Assembly: GCA_013334925.1 (NCBI GenBank)
Contig: JAAXWP010000012.1
Coordinates: 1 to 48,248, forward strand
Length of the DNA: 48,248 nt
Source: Chlorobiaceae bacterium
GTDB lineage: Bacteria > Bacteroidota > Chlorobiia > Chlorobiales > Chlorobiaceae
Reading direction: 5' to 3'
The position numbers and the translations under genes are program-made. Under the pieces are notes generated by a model. It saw only the letters and a list, made by a program, of their open reading frames with translations, was not told where the DNA came from and did not search any database. Below are positions 42,443 to 48,248 of the stretch, one piece after another. Positions within the stretch are counted from its first letter, which is position 1. Each line of letters starts with the position of its first letter.

Positions 42443-45427
42443 ATGAAAAAGCGCACATTGCTGATGTTGCTGTTAATGATGGGGCTCTATCACCAGAAGA
42501 GCTACGCTGATACAAATTTTACGGTTACTAACACTGCGGATACTGATGAACAAGGGACATTTCGATATGCTATGAATCGTCTTCAATATGAAATGAATAA
42601 CATAATAATTGATGAAAGTATTAAGGGTCGTAAAATAACCACTGGTACTCCTTTTACAATCAATGGTGGTATTGGTGTTATTGGTGACTTGATGCTTGAC
42701 TTGATTTGCAATGTGAATCAAGATATAGGCTCTTACACAGCAATTAATACTGGGCAAGGTTTTGGATATCCGTCTTCAAAATATTCTACAATGTATATTG
42801 CAGGCGATCTATCTGGATTGATTAAAATAACGTCAACTGATCAGAGTTATGGTTATAAGGGCATATATGCAATTGGAAATATTTATGCAATGAAAAGCGG
42901 AATAAGAATTGATGGAAATTTGTCAGGTACAATAGAGGCTTATGGAGAACGAACAGATCAGATTGCCGTTGAAGGGATATCAATGGCATTCAATTTTTCT
43001 GAAGCGAACCCGCAATCTATGTTTCTTTCTGTGGGTGGTGAGTTGAGTGGCAGTGTTAATGTAAAGAATCTGAACACTGCACAGACAATTATGGTTGGTT
43101 CAAATACCTATAAACCGATTGCCATAGGTATCAATAGTTCTGGAGGCCTTTTTAAGGACTATAGCGGTAAATTGTCAAACGGTGTAGTGTTTATCACTCC
43201 TGATCCAGATTTTGAAAAATCAGCTATGATGATTACTGGGAGTATTACAGCTCAAACCTTAACTGGTGAGTACGCAGTAGGTATTCTTTCTTTTGCTGGT
43301 CCAATGCTTCTCAATGTGACCGGTAATGGTAAGATTTCTGGAATAGATAAAAATGGGGATCCAAAGGGTTACGCAATATTATCGACATCGTATCGATCTG
43401 GATTCTATTTTAACGCAAATGGCGCTTCATCTGGTTATGTGCAGAGTACAGGTTTGTTTCATGGAAATATTGGTCAGACGCTGTGGAATGAAAACGCTGA
43501 TGATAAAATTATGCTTTCATATGAAGCAAGCATGCTCGGTAAGGTAGATCTTGGTTATGGTAATGATACATTTATTCTGAAAGGTGTTCATGACAGTCAG
43601 GGCGATCATTTTCCTGACATCACAAAAGTTCCGGTGCTCGATGGCGGATATGCGAAGCTTATTTTTCCAACAGTACCGTCTATAAGCACAGATACACTGG
43701 TTTTTGACTATTGGCAAGGTCGATTGGTTGATCAGCAGATCATCAATTGGGAAAAAATTGATGTAACGAATGGCTCTGTCGTCGATCTGGGTCCGAGCAG
43801 AACCCTGAAAGCAAGTGATAATGTTACTGAAACAACGACACCTAAACTTCCCAGATTGCAAATGATGATCGATGAGACGTCGACTGTCAAGGCGACGGGC
43901 AACTCTCCCGGTCAGTATGTGATCATCGGTAACCTGAGCAACAACGGGACGGTGACGCTGGTAGATGGAGTCGCTGATGACAGGGTCACGATCCAGAGAA
44001 AAAATCCATATAGCACATCCTATACCAGTGGCATCTACACTGGGGGTAGCAATTCAAAACTAAGGCTTGACGCAGCACTTAGTTCGGATCATATCCTTGG
44101 CAACACGAATCTGGACAGCCATGACCTGCTGGTGGTGGACATGGCAGTCGGGACCACAAACGTGACAGTGAACAACACGTCACCAGATCAGTCGGTTGCG
44201 TTGACGGGAACGGATACGAACGGCATCCTTGTGGTGCAGGTCACTGGCAGTACGGATGGGGGCGGTGTGTTTGTGCTGGATACGAGCAATTTCCATGACG
44301 GTGCTCAGGCATCGCTTGTGAAGGCCAGTGACGGGAACTGGTACCTGGTGGTGACACAGTCGGGAACGACGGTATCGCCTGCCGAGGTGATCCCTGAACC
44401 GACAAATCCACCGACAGACTTGACCCCGGATCCGGGTACAACAGCGCCGGGAACAGTTGTGATTCCGGTTGTGGTAATTCCGACACCGGAGACGCTGGGG
44501 GTGGTGCAGGCGAGCGCGACGGCGGTGCCGGTGCTGGGCCTGGAGTCGATGCCGCGTTTCCACGAGCGCCAGGCGTACGGCTGGAGCGCGCCGGGTCAGC
44601 GTCGCGAGCCGGGCTCGTGGTGGAGCCGGACGACGGGAAGCCGTATCATGGGTGAGCAGAAGAGCGGCGGAGAGCGCATCCGTGAAGAGGGCTATCGGAG
44701 CACGCTGCAGGCGGGTTCGGACCTGAGCGCCTGCGGATGCGGCCAGACGATGTACCGTACGGGCGTGTTTGCCGGAACGGGGTATCTGACTTCGGATATC
44801 CGGTCATCTGGGATAGACAAGGGAAGCATGGATGTGTACAGCGTTGGCGGAGGCCTCTATGCGAGCGCGGAGCATCGTGAGCGGTGGTATGTCGAAGGGG
44901 TGGTGCAGGCGAACACGTACGACATCGACCTGAAGTTCGGAGATGGGACCAGCAGCAGCGCGAAGACGTGGAGCCTCGGAGCCTCGGTCGAAGGGGGCCT
45001 GTTCCTGAAAGCGGGGGAGCATCTGGTGCTGGAGCCGCAGGCGCAGGTGATGTGGCAGCGGATCGACGGGTACCGGGTGACGATGGAGCCGGCGAGCCGG
45101 GCGGAGGTGAAGACGCAATCGGGTCTGACGGGGCGTCTTGGTCTGACGGGCACGGTGCTGCCGAAAGGGTGGTGCGTGAGCCCGGTGTTCGAGGTAAACG
45201 CGGTGCGGGACTTTGGCCCGTCGCCGGAGGTGAACTACGAGGAGATCGGCCAGAGCTACCGGGTGTCGCGAGACCGGACGTGGCTTGGTGGATCGATCGG
45301 TGTCGTGAGTCGGAACCGGCGTCCAGAGTGCCTGGAGTACTATGCGAAGGTGGGGATGATGTCGGGAGTGGACGGTTATTCGGGCAGAGATTACACCATC
45401 ACCGCCGGCATCCGCAAGAGCTGGTAG
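42443..45427 (+). CDS. Autotransporter-like surface protein A
   Basis: A 994-aa protein with the layout of a type V secreted autotransporter. A signal peptide (about 1-22, ending SYA) leads into an AT-rich, repeat-poor beta-helix-like passenger with FTVTNTADTD and GTFRYAMN near the start. A Pro/Thr-rich linker (about 645-685) and a C-terminal beta-barrel (about 715-994) follow, beginning near GSWWSRTTGSR. It ends in an aromatic residue (RKSW), as outer-membrane barrels do. Base composition changes sharply from AT-rich passenger to GC-rich barrel. The 3' part is identical to gene B. Confidence 0.85.
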   Translation: MKKRTLLMLLLMMGLYHQKSYADTNFTVTNTADTDEQGTFRYAMNRLQYEMNNIIIDESIKGRKITTGTPFTINGGIGVIGDLMLDLICNVNQDIGSYTAINTGQGFGYPSSKYSTMYIAGDLSGLIKITSTDQSYGYKGIYAIGNIYAMKSGIRIDGNLSGTIEAYGERTDQIAVEGISMAFNFSEANPQSMFLSVGGELSGSVNVKNLNTAQTIMVGSNTYKPIAIGINSSGGLFKDYSGKLSNGVVFITPDPDFEKSAMMITGSITAQTLTGEYAVGILSFAGPMLLNVTGNGKISGIDKNGDPKGYAILSTSYRSGFYFNANGASSGYVQSTGLFHGNIGQTLWNENADDKIMLSYEASMLGKVDLGYGNDTFILKGVHDSQGDHFPDITKVPVLDGGYAKLIFPTVPSISTDTLVFDYWQGRLVDQQIINWEKIDVTNGSVVDLGPSRTLKASDNVTETTTPKLPRLQMMIDETSTVKATGNSPGQYVIIGNLSNNGTVTLVDGVADDRVTIQRKNPYSTSYTSGIYTGGSNSKLRLDAALSSDHILGNTNLDSHDLLVVDMAVGTTNVTVNNTSPDQSVALTGTDTNGILVVQVTGSTDGGGVFVLDTSNFHDGAQASLVKASDGNWYLVVTQSGTTVSPAEVIPEPTNPPTDLTPDPGTTAPGTVVIPVVVIPTPETLGVVQASATAVPVLGLESMPRFHERQAYGWSAPGQRREPGSWWSRTTGSRIMGEQKSGGERIREEGYRSTLQAGSDLSACGCGQTMYRTGVFAGTGYLTSDIRSSGIDKGSMDVYSVGGGLYASAEHRERWYVEGVVQANTYDIDLKFGDGTSSSAKTWSLGASVEGGLFLKAGEHLVLEPQAQVMWQRIDGYRVTMEPASRAEVKTQSGLTGRLGLTGTVLPKGWCVSPVFEVNAVRDFGPSPEVNYEEIGQSYRVSRDRTWLGGSIGVVSRNRRPECLEYYAKVGMMSGVDGYSGRDYTITAGIRKSW
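43683..44822 (+). repeat. Identical 1,140-bp segment, copy A
   Basis: No difference was found between 43683-44822 and 47109-48248 (offset 3426 bp) by line-by-line reading. The upstream passenger is only mosaic-similar. The identity stops only because the window ends. Confidence 0.92.
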
Positions 45428-45602
45428 GTAAGATGCAGTTCTTGTTCTGAGCGAAAAGCCGGAACCGGAAGCCACACGCCGATGTTGAGTATGCAACAGG
45501 TGGTATCTGGTATTACCTGATAAAGCAGACAGGTATCGAAACTTTGCTGTGATATTGGGAGTTGCCTGTGGTATATTCAAAGGAGATTGAGAAGTAACAT
45601 TA
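45428..45602. other. Spacer between the two surface protein genes
   Basis: There is no supported gene or obvious terminator. GTATATT at 45571-45577 may be a -10 element, at the same distance from the leader as in copy A. Confidence 0.4.
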
Positions 45603-45871
45603 TACCGTCATTTTCAGAACAGTTCCCCCATGTTGCCTGAAAACCGACTTTCCCGCCCAGTGGCGCGGCTTTATGCTGTCGCCCACTCTCCGGAATCCAT
45701 TGAGATTCCCTATTTGCCCCAATTCGATAAAGCTCGCTCGTCCTGTCGGCATCTGGCCACGTGCCAGCCACCTGCCCGAAGGCTCACCCCGTTGCGGCCA
45801 TCATTAGCTTCAGGCCTTGGTTCTCGAAATCAGCGTGCCATTCAACCGCTGAACGCAAGGAGGATCGCAAG
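45603..45871 (+). promoter_or_regulatory. Conserved 269-bp leader, copy B
   Basis: Same length as copy A without any indel; core 45701-45778 is identical. A ribosome site AAGGAGG (45857-45863) precedes ATG 45872. Confidence 0.65.
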
Positions 45872-48248
45872 ATGAAAAAGCGCACATTGCTGATGTTGCT
45901 GTTGTTGATGGGGCTCTATCACCAGAAGAGTTACGCTGCGAATTATACGGTGACTAACACTGCGGATACTGATGACCCAGGGACATTTCGATATGCTATG
46001 AATCGTGTTGAATATGCGCAAAATATCATAACAATTGATGATAGTATTAAGGGAACTACTATAACAACAAATACTCCTTTTATATGCGATGGTGCTGTCG
46101 ATGTTTTTGGTGACTTGAAGCTGTCTTTGATTGTTGATGTAAATAATGTTACAAGATATCAGATGGCAATTGATACTGGAATTGGTCTTCCCAGTTCAAG
46201 CATTAAATATTCGACATTGTATATTGCGGGTGATCTTTCTGGATTAATTAAAATAACATCGAAAAATCTGGATTATGGCGATACGAATATATTTGCTGTT
46301 GGGAATGAAAATTATATGCGTTGCGGAATAAGGATTGATGGAAGGATGTCGGGCTCAATAGAAGCTTATGGGGAACGAGCAGATCAGATTGTCGTTGAAG
46401 GGATATCATTGAGTTACAATTCTTCTGAAGCAAGCCCTCAGTCAATGTTTCTTTCTGTTGGTGATGAGTTGAGTGGTAATGTTAATGTACAGAATCTGAA
46501 TGCCGCATCGACTATAAACTATGGCTTAAGCACCTATAAACCTATTGCCATAGGAATCAATTGCCCAGGAGGTCTTTTTAGGGACTATAGCGGTACATTG
46601 GCAAGTTCTACTAGTGTGTCTATCACTCCAGATCCCGATTTTAATAAATCAGCCATGATTATTACCGGTAATATCAGCGCTCAAACCGTTACCGGTGAGT
46701 ATGCAATAGGGATTCTTTCGTTTGCTGGTCCAATGCTTCTCAATGTGACTGGTAATGGTAAGATCTCTGGAATAGATAAAAATGGGGATCCAAAGGGTTA
46801 CGCATTATTATCGACAGCGTATCGGTCAGGACGCTATTTTAATGTGCCTGGTGCGACTGGTTATGTGCAGAGTACGGATTTGTTCCATACATATAATAAT
46901 TGGTTTAGTTATATAGAAAATGCTGATGATAAGATTATGCTTTCATATGAAGCAAGCATGCTCGGTAAGGTAGATCTTGGATATGGTAATGATACATTTA
47001 TTCTGAAAGGTGTTCATGACAGTCAGGGCGATCATTTTCCTGACATCTCGAAAGTTCCGGTGCTCGATGGCGGATATGCAAAGCTTTTTATACCGACAGT
47101 ACCTATTGTAAGCACAGATACACTGGTTTTTGACTATTGGCAAGGTCGATTGGTTGATCAGCAGATCATCAATTGGGAAAAAATTGATGTAACGAATGGC
47201 TCTGTCGTCGATCTGGGTCCGAGCAGAACCCTGAAAGCAAGTGATAATGTTACTGAAACAACGACACCTAAACTTCCCAGATTGCAAATGATGATCGATG
47301 AGACGTCGACTGTCAAGGCGACGGGCAACTCTCCCGGTCAGTATGTGATCATCGGTAACCTGAGCAACAACGGGACGGTGACGCTGGTAGATGGAGTCGC
47401 TGATGACAGGGTCACGATCCAGAGAAAAAATCCATATAGCACATCCTATACCAGTGGCATCTACACTGGGGGTAGCAATTCAAAACTAAGGCTTGACGCA
47501 GCACTTAGTTCGGATCATATCCTTGGCAACACGAATCTGGACAGCCATGACCTGCTGGTGGTGGACATGGCAGTCGGGACCACAAACGTGACAGTGAACA
47601 ACACGTCACCAGATCAGTCGGTTGCGTTGACGGGAACGGATACGAACGGCATCCTTGTGGTGCAGGTCACTGGCAGTACGGATGGGGGCGGTGTGTTTGT
47701 GCTGGATACGAGCAATTTCCATGACGGTGCTCAGGCATCGCTTGTGAAGGCCAGTGACGGGAACTGGTACCTGGTGGTGACACAGTCGGGAACGACGGTA
47801 TCGCCTGCCGAGGTGATCCCTGAACCGACAAATCCACCGACAGACTTGACCCCGGATCCGGGTACAACAGCGCCGGGAACAGTTGTGATTCCGGTTGTGG
47901 TAATTCCGACACCGGAGACGCTGGGGGTGGTGCAGGCGAGCGCGACGGCGGTGCCGGTGCTGGGCCTGGAGTCGATGCCGCGTTTCCACGAGCGCCAGGC
48001 GTACGGCTGGAGCGCGCCGGGTCAGCGTCGCGAGCCGGGCTCGTGGTGGAGCCGGACGACGGGAAGCCGTATCATGGGTGAGCAGAAGAGCGGCGGAGAG
48101 CGCATCCGTGAAGAGGGCTATCGGAGCACGCTGCAGGCGGGTTCGGACCTGAGCGCCTGCGGATGCGGCCAGACGATGTACCGTACGGGCGTGTTTGCCG
48201 GAACGGGGTATCTGACTTCGGATATCCGGTCATCTGGGATAGACAAGG
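45872..48248 (+). CDS. Autotransporter-like surface protein B, partial
   Basis: The frame is open from ATG 45872 to the window edge (792 complete codons), so the end of the barrel lies outside. The signal peptide and start (ANYTVTNTADTD, GTFRYAMN) parallel protein A. Passenger residues to about 412 differ from A by many substitutions and small indels but keep shared blocks (for example GLIKITS, KNGDPKGYA and ASMLGKVDLGYGNDTF). From 47109 on the DNA is identical to gene A. This is probably an antigenic paralogue; further copies beyond the edge are possible. Confidence 0.87.
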   Translation, partial: MKKRTLLMLLLLMGLYHQKSYAANYTVTNTADTDDPGTFRYAMNRVEYAQNIITIDDSIKGTTITTNTPFICDGAVDVFGDLKLSLIVDVNNVTRYQMAIDTGIGLPSSSIKYSTLYIAGDLSGLIKITSKNLDYGDTNIFAVGNENYMRCGIRIDGRMSGSIEAYGERADQIVVEGISLSYNSSEASPQSMFLSVGDELSGNVNVQNLNAASTINYGLSTYKPIAIGINCPGGLFRDYSGTLASSTSVSITPDPDFNKSAMIITGNISAQTVTGEYAIGILSFAGPMLLNVTGNGKISGIDKNGDPKGYALLSTAYRSGRYFNVPGATGYVQSTDLFHTYNNWFSYIENADDKIMLSYEASMLGKVDLGYGNDTFILKGVHDSQGDHFPDISKVPVLDGGYAKLFIPTVPIVSTDTLVFDYWQGRLVDQQIINWEKIDVTNGSVVDLGPSRTLKASDNVTETTTPKLPRLQMMIDETSTVKATGNSPGQYVIIGNLSNNGTVTLVDGVADDRVTIQRKNPYSTSYTSGIYTGGSNSKLRLDAALSSDHILGNTNLDSHDLLVVDMAVGTTNVTVNNTSPDQSVALTGTDTNGILVVQVTGSTDGGGVFVLDTSNFHDGAQASLVKASDGNWYLVVTQSGTTVSPAEVIPEPTNPPTDLTPDPGTTAPGTVVIPVVVIPTPETLGVVQASATAVPVLGLESMPRFHERQAYGWSAPGQRREPGSWWSRTTGSRIMGEQKSGGERIREEGYRSTLQAGSDLSACGCGQTMYRTGVFAGTGYLTSDIRSSGIDK
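47109..48248 (+). repeat. Identical 1,140-bp segment, copy B
   Basis: Partner of 43683-44822. It spans the passenger end, the linker and the first part of the barrel of gene B. Confidence 0.92.

Overview
The window looks like chromosome of a green sulfur bacterium (Chlorobiaceae) or a close relative. This is an inference from gene content: class I and class II fumarases, a biotin-carrying pyruvate carboxylase/oxaloacetate decarboxylase-type subunit, a Bacteroidota/Chlorobiota-type tyrosine integrase, moderately GC-rich genes, and intergenic spacers packed with small palindromic and inverted-repeat elements. No rRNA, tRNA or CRISPR array was found.

Region 1 (332-8909) is the most unusual part: a compact 8.6 kb mobile element bounded by an exact 19-bp direct repeat. 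All its genes point rightward: tyrosine integrase, unknown 270-aa protein, AlpA-like HTH protein, 76-aa protein, replication-initiator-like protein, 95-aa protein, coiled-coil protein, a GC-rich cos-like segment, two tandem Nu1-like terminase small subunits, a 70-aa protein and a phage tail tape measure protein, closed by a terminator. No large terminase, portal, capsid or other tail gene is present. Order and content match a phage satellite (PICI/P4-like) that would hijack a helper's packaging, with the novelty that it carries its own tape measure protein. A prophage reduced by deletion is the main alternative.

Region 2 (8948-13867): a metal-responsive ArsR repressor and an SO_0444/ArsP-type metal permease, with two matching inverted-repeat operators; a repeat-filled spacer; and three poorly known genes. 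Region 3 (14177-19152, minus strand) is a copper-handling operon: HMA-TauE/SafE-cupredoxin fusion, DUF305 protein, CopA P-type ATPase and a SagB-type oxidoreductase.

Region 4 (19252-35839) is mostly housekeeping: release factor 3, Na+/alanine symporter, pyrophosphatase, FumC, a KdsC-like phosphatase next to a short NeuB-like synthase, HtpG, an MbfA-like ferritin/VIT1 iron transporter, a kinase fusion, a universal stress protein, class I fumarase and a PycB-type carboxyltransferase with its biotin domain. The last two enzymes sit side by side and connect pyruvate, oxaloacetate, malate and fumarate, fitting C4 flux of a reductive TCA cycle.

Region 5 (35840-41581): a large heptanucleotide tandem array, a zinc-ribbon leucine-rich-repeat protein, and a GH65 disaccharide phosphorylase/GT4 glycosyltransferase pair. 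Region 6 (41582-48248): two tandem autotransporter-like surface proteins, the second cut by the window edge. Each has the same 269-bp leader. Their passenger N-termini have diverged while the 3' halves are identical over at least 1.14 kb, pointing to gene conversion or recent recombination.
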